Below are positions 35,860 through 44,622 of a stretch of DNA of 64,000 bases, piece by piece. Within the stretch, counting starts at the first letter, position 1; every line of letters begins with the position of its first letter. This DNA is from Clostridioides difficile (GTDB taxonomy: Bacteria > Bacillota > Clostridia > Peptostreptococcales > Peptostreptococcaceae): the NCBI RefSeq assembly GCF_001299635.1, contig NZ_JRHN01000034.1, forward strand, positions 1 through 64,000, in the 5' to 3' direction. The translations under genes and the position numbers were made by a program. A model generated the notes under the pieces. The model had not been told where the DNA came from. It searched no databases and saw only the letters and a program-made list of their open reading frames with translations.

Positions 35860-37197
35860 ATGGGAAGTAACGAACTAAAAAAGACACTTGGCGTGTCAGC
35901 AGCATTATCTACTGTTGTTGGTTCCGTTATAGGAGCTGGTGTATTCTTTAAACCACAAGCAGTTTATACATTGACTGGAGGAGCTCCAGGTCTTGGTATA
36001 TTAGCATGGTTAATAGCTGGAATCATAACTATAACAGCTGGTCTTACAGCTGCAGAGGTATCAGTAGCGATACCAAAAACTGGTGGAATGATGGTATATA
36101 TAAAAGAAATTTATGGAGAGAAATTAGGATTTTTAACTGGATGGATGCAAATTGTACTATTCTATCCTGGTATGATGGCTGCGTTGGGTGTTATATTTGG
36201 AGAGCAAGCTTCAGCTTTAATTGGTAGCCCATCATTATTACTTCCAATAGCTATTGGAATTATAGTAATAGTTGCAGGATTGAATATGCTTGGTTCAAAA
36301 ACTGGAGGAGCTATACAGACAGTTTCTACAATATGTAAATTAATACCACTTATTTTGATAATGATTGTTGGATTTATTAAAGGTGGTGGAGATAATCCAA
36401 TACTTACACCTATGGTTGGTGAGGGATTAAGTCTAGGTAGTGTATTAGGTCAGGTTTTAATTGCTATACTATTTGCATTTGATGGTTGGATGAATGTTGG
36501 TACTTTAGCTGGAGAAATGAAAAATCCTGGAAAAGACCTTCCAAAAGCTATAATAGGTGGATTATCAGTTGTTATGGCTGTTTACTTTATAATAAACTTA
36601 GCATACCTTTGGGTATTACCAGCTAATGAATTAGCAAATTATGCTTCTCCTGCATCAGCAGTTGCTGAAGTTATATTTGGTTCAATTGGTGGAAAAATAA
36701 TATCTGTAGGTATATTAATTTCAGTATTTGGAGCATTAAATGGATTCTTATTAACTGGTTCAAGAGTTGCATATACTTTAGCTACAGATAAGACTTTACC
36801 AAAGTATAGTACTTTTTCTAAATTAAATTCTGCTCAAGTTCCAGCAAATGCTATAACATTAGTATCTGTTATTGCATCTATATATGCTTTATCAGGTCAA
36901 TTTAACTTATTAACTGATTTAGCAGTATTTGCGACTTGGATATTCTATGTATTAACATTTATAGGAGTAATGAAACTTAGAAAAACTCATCCAGATATGC
37001 CAAGAGAGTATAAAGTGCCATTATATCCAATAGTTCCAATAATAGCTATAGCAAGTGGTATATTTGTTGTAGTTAATCAATTATGTTTTGCAGGTATGAA
37101 AACTACTATGATATCTATAGGAGGCCTTATAATAACAGCTATAGGCTTACCAGTGTATGCTTATATGACTAAAGGGACAAAAAGAGAATCTAAGTAG
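35860..37197 (+). CDS. APC family amino-acid permease
   Basis: 445 residues with twelve transmembrane helices. The first helix carries VVGSVIGAGVFFKP, the unwound substrate-binding loop of APC carriers. FAFDGWMNVGTLAGEMKNPGKDLPKAI in the sixth helix region and the REYKVPLYPIVPIIAI stretch are typical of the LAT/YfnA-like group. GTAGGAGG precedes the ATG. The sigma-54 promoter suggests a link to amino-acid catabolism. The substrate is unknown. It is monocistronic. Confidence 0.9.
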   Translation: MGSNELKKTLGVSAALSTVVGSVIGAGVFFKPQAVYTLTGGAPGLGILAWLIAGIITITAGLTAAEVSVAIPKTGGMMVYIKEIYGEKLGFLTGWMQIVLFYPGMMAALGVIFGEQASALIGSPSLLLPIAIGIIVIVAGLNMLGSKTGGAIQTVSTICKLIPLILIMIVGFIKGGGDNPILTPMVGEGLSLGSVLGQVLIAILFAFDGWMNVGTLAGEMKNPGKDLPKAIIGGLSVVMAVYFIINLAYLWVLPANELANYASPASAVAEVIFGSIGGKIISVGILISVFGALNGFLLTGSRVAYTLATDKTLPKYSTFSKLNSAQVPANAITLVSVIASIYALSGQFNLLTDLAVFATWIFYVLTFIGVMKLRKTHPDMPREYKVPLYPIVPIIAIASGIFVVVNQLCFAGMKTTMISIGGLIITAIGLPVYAYMTKGTKRESK

Positions 37198-37221
37198 CTT
37201 ATAAATACTTTATAATTATGT

Positions 37222-37270
37222 TAAAAATAAAATCCCAATCTATTTATAGATAGATTGGGATTTTATTTTT
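37222..37270 (+). terminator. terminator of permease gene
   Basis: AAAATCCCAATCTAT (about 37229-37243) pairs with ATAGATTGGGATTTT, with a T-rich tail. Confidence 0.9.
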
Positions 37271-37754
37271 GATTTTTTGGAAATGAAATTGAAAATCTAA
37301 ATAATTGTTTATTCTGATATGTTTTGTTTATAAGTATTTTTTTAAAATAATCAAATTAAAGTATATCTGTATAGTAGAAGATATATATAACATTTTGAAA
37401 ATTAAATCTTTCTATTATAAATAACATAATATTGTGTTAATAAGAAAAAATTACCTAATTAATATAATGATTTATGAATAAAGTTAGTAATTTTTATTTT
37501 ATAAAAATATTAGTTAACATAAATACATAATGTATACATGAAAAATGTGCAATATCATTGTTTTAGTACTTATTTCTTGTTTAATATTTCTAATTTATAA
37601 AAAACAATTTATAAATTTTAAAAATTAGAAATGACATTTTAACTAGAATTAATTGTAAAAAACACTATATAATACTCAATTTTCAACATTCTATACAATT
37701 ATACATAAATTATACAGCATAATAATCATCAAAATAACAAATTTTAAAAATTAA
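37271..37754. other. 484-bp AT-rich intergenic region before the sigma-V operon
   Basis: No credible gene is present on either strand. TTTCTAATTT (37587-37596) and AAATTAGAAA (37622-37631) form an inverted repeat with further A/T pairing inside. Nothing else stands out. Confidence 0.5.
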
Positions 37755-37755
37755 G

Positions 37756-37784
37756 CAAAACTTTTTGTCGAAGTTCAACGTCTA
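37756..37784 (+). promoter_or_regulatory. candidate sigma-V (ECF) promoter of the pdaV operon
   Basis: CAAAAC at 37756-37761, a 17-bp spacer and CGTCTA at 37779-37784. ECF sigma-V promoters have an AAC-type -35 and a CGTC -10. It is 80 bp ahead of pdaV, the first gene of the operon that encodes the sigma factor itself, which gives autoregulation. Confidence 0.65.
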
Positions 37785-37864
37785 TATATATGTAGTGTAA
37801 ATTTTGGGTATAAAATACTACAAAAATATAAATGTAAAAATATAGCAATATTGGAGGTCGAACG

Positions 37865-38698
37865 ATGAGAAATAAAAAGAAAAAAATAAATAGAAAGAAA
37901 TTATATGTACTTTTAAGTGCTATTGTAGTATGTCTAGCTTTTATAATAGTTGGTATACGAGTTAGCTCTTTAAATGTTAAAGAAGACGAAATTAGTAGAA
38001 ATACAAAATTGTCAAGTTCTACTATTACAGATATAGTATCTAATACAACAACGGAAATTAGCAAAGGACCAAGTAAGAGTTCTGGAAAAGTAGCATACAT
38101 AACTATAGATGATGGTCCATCTAAATTTACCGACCAGATGATAAAAACTCTAAATAAATATAATGTTAAAGCAACTTTTTTTATGATAGATGGCAATATG
38201 AAGGAATATCCACAACAAGTTAAAAATATAATTAAAAGTGGGAACACAGGAGGTTTCCATAGTGTATCACATGATATTCATAAGCTTTATGTTACTAGTA
38301 CATCAGCAAAAGAGGAATTTGATACAAATGACCAAACTTTTTACAAAATAACTGGTAAACATTCAAAAGTAATAAGAATACCTTATGGAAGTAAACCATA
38401 TACACCACAAGCTTCTTATCAAGCTTTAGTTGATGCTGGATACAAGATTTGGGACTGGGATTTGGATACAGAGGACTGGAGATCTAATTCTGCTCAAATC
38501 TTACAAAATGTGAAAAATCATGTTAAGAATAGAAAAGGTGAGGATAAAGACCAACTTGTAGTTTTAATGCATGAGAAAAAACAAAGTGCAGAAGCTTTAG
38601 ATTCAGTTTTAAAATTCTTATCAGATGAAGGTTATGAATTTGCAGCAGTGGATCAAAATCAGATACCAAAAAATTATTGGTTGCGTAATTTAGAGTAG
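37865..38698 (+). CDS. pdaV: peptidoglycan N-deacetylase PdaV
   Basis: 277 residues. A basic N-terminus and a helix at about 14-36 anchor it in the membrane. The NodB domain (about 75-265) shows ITIDDGPSKFT, the metal-binding HSVSHD, RIPYGS, DWDLDTEDW and LMHEK. It removes acetyl groups from peptidoglycan N-acetylglucosamine and so blocks lysozyme. GGAGGTCG precedes the ATG. It heads the sigma-V operon. As I recall, in C. difficile this gene is induced by lysozyme through CsfV and contributes to lysozyme resistance. Confidence 0.9.
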   Translation: MRNKKKKINRKKLYVLLSAIVVCLAFIIVGIRVSSLNVKEDEISRNTKLSSSTITDIVSNTTTEISKGPSKSSGKVAYITIDDGPSKFTDQMIKTLNKYNVKATFFMIDGNMKEYPQQVKNIIKSGNTGGFHSVSHDIHKLYVTSTSAKEEFDTNDQTFYKITGKHSKVIRIPYGSKPYTPQASYQALVDAGYKIWDWDLDTEDWRSNSAQILQNVKNHVKNRKGEDKDQLVVLMHEKKQSAEALDSVLKFLSDEGYEFAAVDQNQIPKNYWLRNLE

Positions 38699-38765
38699 TT
38701 AAAATATAAGAGCATTAATTGATATTTTAGAAATTGAGAATAAAAATGAGTGAGGTGTAGATATA

Positions 38766-39722
38766 TTGAATAAAAAACTTTATATAGGAATGGTCGGAAT
38801 ACTATCTTTAATGATGGTTGGTTGCAACAAAAGTTTGGCAAAAGTAAATGATGTGGAAATTACAAAAGAGCAATATCAAAAAACAAAAGCAGTTTTATCT
38901 GCTACTAATAGTTATATAAATGGGCAATCTTTAGATGAATTGGAAAAAACTTTGGATAAAAAAGGTAGAAATAAATTAGAAAATGTTATAATATCGTTTA
39001 TGGTGGATAATGAACTTTTATATCAAGAGGCTAAGGATAAAGGATTAACTCCAACTAAAAGCGAAGTAGACTCAAAGTATCAAGAACTAGAAGATAATAT
39101 GAATTTGAATACGAGTTACAAAGAAAAAATGGACAAAGCAGGTGTTGATAAAGCATACTTAAAACAAGAAATATCTAAAGATTTAGCCATAGATAAAAAT
39201 AAGAAAGCCTTTGAAGATAGAATAAATGTAAGTGATGTGGATATGGAATCCTATTATACGAAACATAAAAAAGATTTTAATGTAGAAGAAGTAAATGCTT
39301 CTCAGATACTTATATCAACTTTAGATAAAAACAAAAAGGAAGTAAGCAAAGATAAGAAAGAAGCTTTAAAGAAAAAGGCAGATAACATATTAACTAAAAT
39401 CAAAAATGGAGAAAGTTTTGAAGAATTGGCTAAAAAATATTCAGATGACAAAGCAACTGGAAAAAACGGAGGACAGCTAGGATATTTCACAAAAGAAGAT
39501 AAAAATGCTGAGTTTACAAAAGAAGTGTTCAAATTAAAGAAAAATGAAGTTTCAAATGTATTTGAAACTAGTTATGGATATCATATAGTCAAAGTTACTG
39601 ATAAAAGAGAAAGACAAAAAAGTTTTAATGAGTGTCAGAGTTTAATAAGAGAATCTATTTTAAATGAAAAGTATATTGAGCATATAAAGAAATTGAATGA
39701 AGATGCAAAAATAGACAGATAG
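38766..39722 (+). CDS. prsA: PrsA-like foldase lipoprotein (PpiC peptidyl-prolyl isomerase)
   Basis: 318 residues. The start is TTG 38766 with GTGAGGTG upstream. The signal sequence ends in the lipobox LMMVGC, so the mature protein is a surface lipoprotein. A SurA-like N-terminal region is followed by a PpiC rotamase domain at about 177-275 (ASQILIST, then GGQLGYFTKED and YGYHIVKVTD). It helps secreted proteins fold. Its place in the sigma-V operon suggests it assists envelope proteins under lysozyme stress. Confidence 0.88.
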   Translation: MNKKLYIGMVGILSLMMVGCNKSLAKVNDVEITKEQYQKTKAVLSATNSYINGQSLDELEKTLDKKGRNKLENVIISFMVDNELLYQEAKDKGLTPTKSEVDSKYQELEDNMNLNTSYKEKMDKAGVDKAYLKQEISKDLAIDKNKKAFEDRINVSDVDMESYYTKHKKDFNVEEVNASQILISTLDKNKKEVSKDKKEALKKKADNILTKIKNGESFEELAKKYSDDKATGKNGGQLGYFTKEDKNAEFTKEVFKLKKNEVSNVFETSYGYHIVKVTDKRERQKSFNECQSLIRESILNEKYIEHIKKLNEDAKIDR

Positions 39723-39773
39723 AATCTCTAAAGACTCAATCCTAGCCTGTAATCGGAGGGAGATTTTACAGGA

Positions 39774-40256
39774 ATGTTTAAGAGTTTAAAGAGAACGAAG
39801 GTTGAGAAATACATTATCGATAATAAAGACTCTTTTTATAGAATTGCATATAGTTATACAAAGAATGAAGAAGATGCCTTAGATGTGGTTCAAGAAGCCA
39901 TGTATAAGGCTCTATATTCAGTGGAAAATATTAAAGAAGTAAATTATATAAAGACATGGTTTTATAAAATTTTAGTTAGAACTAGTATAGATTTTATTAG
40001 GAAAAACCGTAAATATAATAACATGACAGATATTGACCATATAGATGAAACTGGAGAATGTGATAAATATACTGATTTAGATTTAAAAAGAGCTTTAGAA
40101 GAATTACCTATTGAGTATAAATCTATTATAATATTAAGATTTTTTGAAGATTTAAAGATTGAAGAAGTGGCAATAATATTGGATGAAAATGTGAATACTG
40201 TTAAAACTAGGCTATATACTGCTTTAAAAAAACTAAAATTAAAAATTGAAGAGTAG
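39774..40256 (+). CDS. csfV: ECF sigma factor CsfV (sigma-V)
   Basis: 160 residues. Region 2 includes AYSYTKNEEDALDVVQEA, and region 4 includes ELPIEYKSIIILRFFEDLKIEEVA followed by a helix-turn-helix ending VKTRLYTALKKL. GGAGGGAG lies upstream at 39756-39763 with rather long spacing, so initiation may be moderate. It is followed after 11 bp by its anti-sigma factor. From family knowledge, it is released when RsiV binds lysozyme and is cleaved. Confidence 0.92.
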   Translation: MFKSLKRTKVEKYIIDNKDSFYRIAYSYTKNEEDALDVVQEAMYKALYSVENIKEVNYIKTWFYKILVRTSIDFIRKNRKYNNMTDIDHIDETGECDKYTDLDLKRALEELPIEYKSIIILRFFEDLKIEEVAIILDENVNTVKTRLYTALKKLKLKIEE

Positions 40257-40267
40257 GGATAAAAAGA

Positions 40268-41137
40268 ATGACGAGCAAAGAAAGGTTAGATAAGTTAAAA
40301 GAGGAGTATCATAAAATTCCAATACCAAAGAAACTAGATACTATAATAAATCGTGAGAAAATAGAAAATATATATTATGAGAAAAATAAGAAAGTAAATA
40401 GATTAAGATTTAAAGTTGCAATAGCTTTTGCTTGTATGTTTACAGTATTAGTAAATATAAGTCCTGTATTTGCAGATAATTTCTCTAAGATACCTATAAT
40501 TGGAGGAATAGTAGAAGTAATAACTATAAAAAATTATAGCTTAAAGAGTGAAAATTATGAAGCTAAGATTGATATTCCTAAGATACAAGGTTTAAAAGAT
40601 AAAAACTTAGAAAAGCGTTTAAACAGTAGCTTTATGGAAGATGGAAAAAGGCTTTATGATGAATTTCAACAGAGGATGGAAAAGATAGAATTATCAAAGA
40701 ATAAAGGACATAAGTCTTTAAGTTTGAGTTATAGTGTTAAAAATAATTCTAAAGATTTCCTCTCAATAGAAATGACAAAAAATGAGATAGAAGCATCATC
40801 TTATGTTAGTAAAATACATTATAATGTTGATAAGAAAAGACAAATAGTTTTGACTTTACCTATGCTTTTTAAGGATGATAAATATATAAAAGTTATTAGT
40901 GATAATATAAAAAAACAGATGAGAGAGCAGATGAAAAAGGACAATACAAAATCATATTTTATAGACCAAGAAAAAGATTTATCTGCTGAAGATTTTAAAA
41001 CTATCAACAAATATCAAGATTTTTATATTAATAAAGATGGAAATCTTGTAATCAGTTTTGATGAATATGAAGTAGCACCTGGTTATATGGGAGCAGTAGA
41101 ATTTGTAATACCATATAAAGTAATAAAAGATTTGTAA
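40268..41137 (+). CDS. rsiV: anti-sigma factor RsiV
   Basis: 289 residues. A cytoplasmic N-terminus (about 1-45) that binds the sigma factor is followed by a transmembrane helix at about 48-68 and an extracellular RsiV-type domain (DUF4163/DUF3298). The conserved C-terminal FDEYEVAPGYMGAVEF is the family motif. In Bacillus and C. difficile the extracellular domain binds lysozyme directly, triggering signal peptidase cleavage. It is a close paralogue of the next gene. Confidence 0.92.
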   Translation: MTSKERLDKLKEEYHKIPIPKKLDTIINREKIENIYYEKNKKVNRLRFKVAIAFACMFTVLVNISPVFADNFSKIPIIGGIVEVITIKNYSLKSENYEAKIDIPKIQGLKDKNLEKRLNSSFMEDGKRLYDEFQQRMEKIELSKNKGHKSLSLSYSVKNNSKDFLSIEMTKNEIEASSYVSKIHYNVDKKRQIVLTLPMLFKDDKYIKVISDNIKKQMREQMKKDNTKSYFIDQEKDLSAEDFKTINKYQDFYINKDGNLVISFDEYEVAPGYMGAVEFVIPYKVIKDL

Positions 41138-41179
41138 ATTGAATAGTAGTTTATATATAAATACATTAAGGAGGTCAAC

Positions 41180-41932
41180 ATGAATACATGTAAAAAACTT
41201 AAAAAATCTATATTTAAAATTGCTATAGTTTCAACATGTTTATTAATATCATTAGTAAATATAAAACCTATATTTGCAAGTTCTTCTAATGAGACTCTAA
41301 ACAATAATACAATAAAGGTTGTAGATGCTAAGAATCTCAATTTTAAGCAAGGTAATTATGAAGTGAAAATTAGTATTCCCAAAATAGAGGGTTTAAAAGA
41401 TAAAGATTTAGAGAATAAATTAAATAATGAGTTTTTGCAAGATGGGAAAAAACTTTACAATCAATTTAAAAATGAAATGAAAAAAGAAAATAATAAAGGT
41501 CATAGATATTTAAATGCAAGTTATAATGTTAAAAACAATTCTAAGGACTTTTTATCCATAGAAATGAAAAAAGAAGAGATAGAAGCTTCTTCAACTGTAA
41601 CTAAAAAGCACTATACTATTGATAAAAATAGAGAAATACTATTAAATTTGCCAATATTTTTTAAAGATAGTAGATATATAAGAGCTATAAGTGATAATAT
41701 AAAAGAGCAGATGAGAAATCAGATTAAAAAGGATAATACAAAATCCTATTTTATTGACCAAGGAAAAGATTCACCAGTAAAGGATTTCGAATCTATAAAT
41801 AAGTATCAAGATTTTTATATTAATAAAAGTGGAAACCTTGTAATTAGTTTTGATGAATATGAAGTAGCACCTGGTTATATGGGAGCAGTGGAGTTTGTAA
41901 TGCCAAATAAGGTGATAAAAAACCTAAGATAG
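41180..41932 (+). CDS. lbpA: lysozyme-binding protein LbpA, secreted RsiV paralogue
   Basis: 250 residues. A signal peptide (about 1-34, ending IFAS) replaces the RsiV cytoplasmic and anchor regions. The remaining domain aligns along its whole length with RsiV, and the last 40 residues are nearly identical, including the DNA. AAGGAGG precedes the ATG. It probably titrates lysozyme outside the cell. It lies 42 bp after rsiV and is the last sigma-V gene. Confidence 0.88.
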   Translation: MNTCKKLKKSIFKIAIVSTCLLISLVNIKPIFASSSNETLNNNTIKVVDAKNLNFKQGNYEVKISIPKIEGLKDKDLENKLNNEFLQDGKKLYNQFKNEMKKENNKGHRYLNASYNVKNNSKDFLSIEMKKEEIEASSTVTKKHYTIDKNREILLNLPIFFKDSRYIRAISDNIKEQMRNQIKKDNTKSYFIDQGKDSPVKDFESINKYQDFYINKSGNLVISFDEYEVAPGYMGAVEFVMPNKVIKNLR

Positions 41933-41974
41933 ATATATAGAAGATTTTTAGATAGACTTGGTAAGGAGAATTAT

Positions 41975-42802
41975 ATGAATATATATGAACAAGCTATACA
42001 GTTAATAGAAAATAAGGAGGATTTTGCATTTGCTACTATAACCTCTCACTCAGGTTCAACACCACGTGAAACTGGAGCCATGATGATTGTAAAAAATGAT
42101 GGTAAAATATTTGGTTCAGTAGGTGGAGGAAGTGTAGAAGCCACATGTATAAAACATGCACTTAATGTCATAAGAGATAGAAAATCAATGTTGTATAAAT
42201 TTACTTTAAATAAATCTGATGTAGCAAAACTTGGAATGATATGTGGTGGCAATGGAGAGATACAAATAGATTTTATTGACAGTGAATTAGAGAGTAATAT
42301 AGAAAGATTTAATAGAAGTTTAAAAGAGAATACAAGTAAAGCGTATATATTTGGGGCAGGTCATATCTCAAGAGATGTGGCTGTAATATTATCCCTTTTA
42401 GAATTTAGAACAGTAGTAATAGATGATAGAGAAGAATTTGCCAACTCTGAAAGATTTCCAGATTCAGAAGTAGTAGTTTTAGATTCTTTTGAAGATATAC
42501 CAGATTTTTCAATTGATGAAAATAGTTATATAATTATTTTAACAAGGGGGCACTTATATGATTCAAGTGCTTTAGAATGGGCTCTTAAAAGAAATTCTGG
42601 GTATATTGGTATGATTGGAAGTAGAACCAAGATTGGGCTAACATATGAAAAACTTATGAAAAAAGGTTTCAAAAAGGAAGAACTTGAAAAAGTTCATGCT
42701 CCAATAGGTATAAAATTGGATGCTCAGACACCAGCTGAAATAGCTGTATGTATAGCTGCTGAACTTATAAATTGTAGAGCAAATAAGGAAAAAAGAAACT
42801 GA
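41975..42802 (+). CDS. XdhC/CoxI family protein
   Basis: 275 residues. The N-terminal XdhC-CoxI domain shows TITSHSGSTPRETGAMMIV and GSVGGGSVEATC. The C-terminal Rossmann-like domain shows AYIFGAGHISRDVAVI and YIGMIGSRTK. PIGIKLDAQTPAEIAVCIAAELI closes it, as in XdhC proteins that help molybdenum-cofactor sulfuration or selenium-dependent hydroxylases. No molybdenum hydroxylase is adjacent. It overlaps the next gene by one base. Confidence 0.85.
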   Translation: MNIYEQAIQLIENKEDFAFATITSHSGSTPRETGAMMIVKNDGKIFGSVGGGSVEATCIKHALNVIRDRKSMLYKFTLNKSDVAKLGMICGGNGEIQIDFIDSELESNIERFNRSLKENTSKAYIFGAGHISRDVAVILSLLEFRTVVIDDREEFANSERFPDSEVVVLDSFEDIPDFSIDENSYIIILTRGHLYDSSALEWALKRNSGYIGMIGSRTKIGLTYEKLMKKGFKKEELEKVHAPIGIKLDAQTPAEIAVCIAAELINCRANKEKRN

Positions 42803-43563
42803 TGAATACAGTAAGTAAAGACACTGACATTTTAAATATAACTTTTAGAGGTAATGAGATAAAGGTGATTTTGTTATATAAAGATAGAAAAAATATTTCT
42901 ATAAAAATAGACTCATTTGGTAAAATAATTGTAACAAGTCCTCCTAAAATCTCTAAAAAAATAATAAAAGACATAATAATTGAAAAGGGAGACTGGATAC
43001 TTAAAAAGTCTGAAAAATATAAGAACAGAGAAGAATCATACAGACAAAGAATGTTTATAAATGGCGAGAAATTTCTTTATTTAGGTAAAGAATACTATTT
43101 AGTTATAAAAGAAATGTTAGATGATTGTGTCTCAAAAAGTAACTGTACAATAAATCTTGATGAATCTCAAATAATTATTCAAACAAATGATACCAGTAAA
43201 GACTTTATTAGAACATCTTTGAAGGAATGGTATAAAACAGAAAGCCAAAGAATAGTTTTAGAGAGAATAGATTTTCTTAAATCAACTTGTGAAATAATGA
43301 AGCAATTGATTCCAAAAAGTGTTAAGGTAAAAGAGCAAAAAAAGAGATGGGGAAGTTGCACATCTCAAAAAAATATTTATATAAATTCAAAAATATCTAT
43401 GGCAAGATTAGATGTAATTGATTATATAATAATACATGAATTTAGTCATTTAATACATATGAATCATTCTAAAAAATTTTATGATTTGGTAAAATCTATT
43501 ATGCCAGATTATAGAGAAAAAGAAAATTGGCTAAAAATAAATGGATATAAAATAATAATATGA
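42802..43563 (+). CDS. YgjP-like (DUF45/SprT-type) zinc metallopeptidase
   Basis: 253 residues. The zinc site is in IIHEFSHLIHMNHSKKFYDLV, an HExxH with a downstream His. KKRWGSCTSQKNIYINSK just upstream is the family signature. There is no signal peptide. TGATG overlap with the XdhC-like gene implies coupled translation. The biological substrate is unknown. Confidence 0.85.
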   Translation: MNTVSKDTDILNITFRGNEIKVILLYKDRKNISIKIDSFGKIIVTSPPKISKKIIKDIIIEKGDWILKKSEKYKNREESYRQRMFINGEKFLYLGKEYYLVIKEMLDDCVSKSNCTINLDESQIIIQTNDTSKDFIRTSLKEWYKTESQRIVLERIDFLKSTCEIMKQLIPKSVKVKEQKKRWGSCTSQKNIYINSKISMARLDVIDYIIIHEFSHLIHMNHSKKFYDLVKSIMPDYREKENWLKINGYKIII

Positions 43564-43651
43564 AAACGCTTATTCCAAAAGTTGTATTTAGAATATAGAA
43601 AACATATTATTGTGAAAAAAATAAATAATCTGAAAATTTTAAAAAAAGTCG

Positions 43652-43680
43652 TTGACATTATAAAAGATAGAGAATATAAT
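43652..43680 (+). promoter_or_regulatory. consensus sigma-A promoter of the ilv T-box leader
   Basis: A perfect TTGACA at 43652-43657, a 17-bp spacer and a perfect TATAAT at 43675-43680. This implies strong initiation, with control moved to the T-box. Confidence 0.9.
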
Positions 43681-43730
43681 CTATATTAACAACAAAACAG
43701 ATAGAAAATATAAAATTAAAAAAATTAAAA

Positions 43731-44022
43731 GCGATGACAGAGACAATGATGCTAATGGTGTTATCCACAGAGAACCAATGTTGCTGAGAATTGGTGTTAA
43801 CAGTAGTATAATTATCACTCTGGAGCTTTTGTACTGAATATTTTTAGTAAGTACAAACGTCTGCCAACGTTACATGGCTAAGGTTAAGGTAATCAATTAC
43901 CCGACCTGAAAAAAGAGGGGTAGATGTATTTTTATATCTACAAATAAGGTGGTACCGCGGAATATAACTTTCGTCCTTATAAGTAATATTTATATTGCTT
44001 ATAAAGATGAAAGTTTTTTTAT
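43731..44022 (+). ncRNA. T-box riboswitch, probably isoleucine (AUC) specifier
   Basis: The T-box sequence AAGGTGGTACCGCG is at about 43945-43959. Stem I begins GCGATGACAGAG. CAGAG (43738-43742) pairs with CTCTG (43818-43822), which places the specifier loop just 5' of it. ATC at 43814-43816 followed by A is the best specifier. The terminator pairs AACTTTC...CTTATAAG with CTTATAA...GAAAGTT (to about 44013), followed by seven Ts. Uncharged tRNA-Ile would favour read-through into the ilv genes. Confidence 0.93.
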
Positions 44023-44091
44023 TTTAAGCAATATAAAAAGTTCAATCCATATAAAATTAATAAAAAATAATAAAAATAAGGAGGAATTTTT

Positions 44092-44331
44092 ATGGAAAAT
44101 ACTGTATATGCTAAATTAAACCAAGGGATAGATTCTTTTTTAAGAGTGGCTATGACTCTTAGAAGGAGAGAAGTTGATATACAATCAATAAGTATGACTG
44201 TAGATAACATGAATAATTCAGGAATAAAACTAATAGTAAATGAAGAAAAAACATCTCTAGATTGTGTTTTAAATCATATGAAGAAGCTACATGATATAAG
44301 AGAAATAACTGTTGAGAAAGTAAGACATTAA
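44092..44331 (+). CDS. ilvN: ACT-domain protein, acetolactate synthase regulatory subunit
   Basis: 79 residues, a single ACT domain: YAKLNQGIDSFLRVAMTLRRREVDI, then LHDIREITVEKV. The size resembles IlvM/IlvH-type regulatory chains that give valine feedback to acetolactate synthase. It is the first gene after the T-box. AAGGAGG precedes the ATG. 291 bp separate it from ilvC, with no gene or clear terminator there. Confidence 0.75.
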   Translation: MENTVYAKLNQGIDSFLRVAMTLRRREVDIQSISMTVDNMNNSGIKLIVNEEKTSLDCVLNHMKKLHDIREITVEKVRH

Positions 44332-44622
44332 TTAAATGTGTTCTATAAAAATAGAAACTAATGATAAATCTATTTATGTTAAAATGAAAAACTAAAGATA
44401 AATATTAAATTAGAAAAATCTTAGAATGAAAATACAAATATCATTGAATTTATTAGTTTTCCGCAATTTATAAAGACTGAAAATTCTAAAAATACAATTT
44501 TGAAATCATTTAAATTTAGAAATATAATCTGTTAAGTAGCATAAAATCAATGATAATGAGTATAAATTTCTAATAAAAATAAATATCATAAAAATGAGAG
44601 AAAGTATTGGGAGGAAATAAAG

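Noticed and set aside
37744-38247. 167-residue minus-strand ORF over the start of pdaV
   Set aside because: It overlaps a clear NodB-domain gene and its promoter, and the product is hydrophobic shadow sequence.
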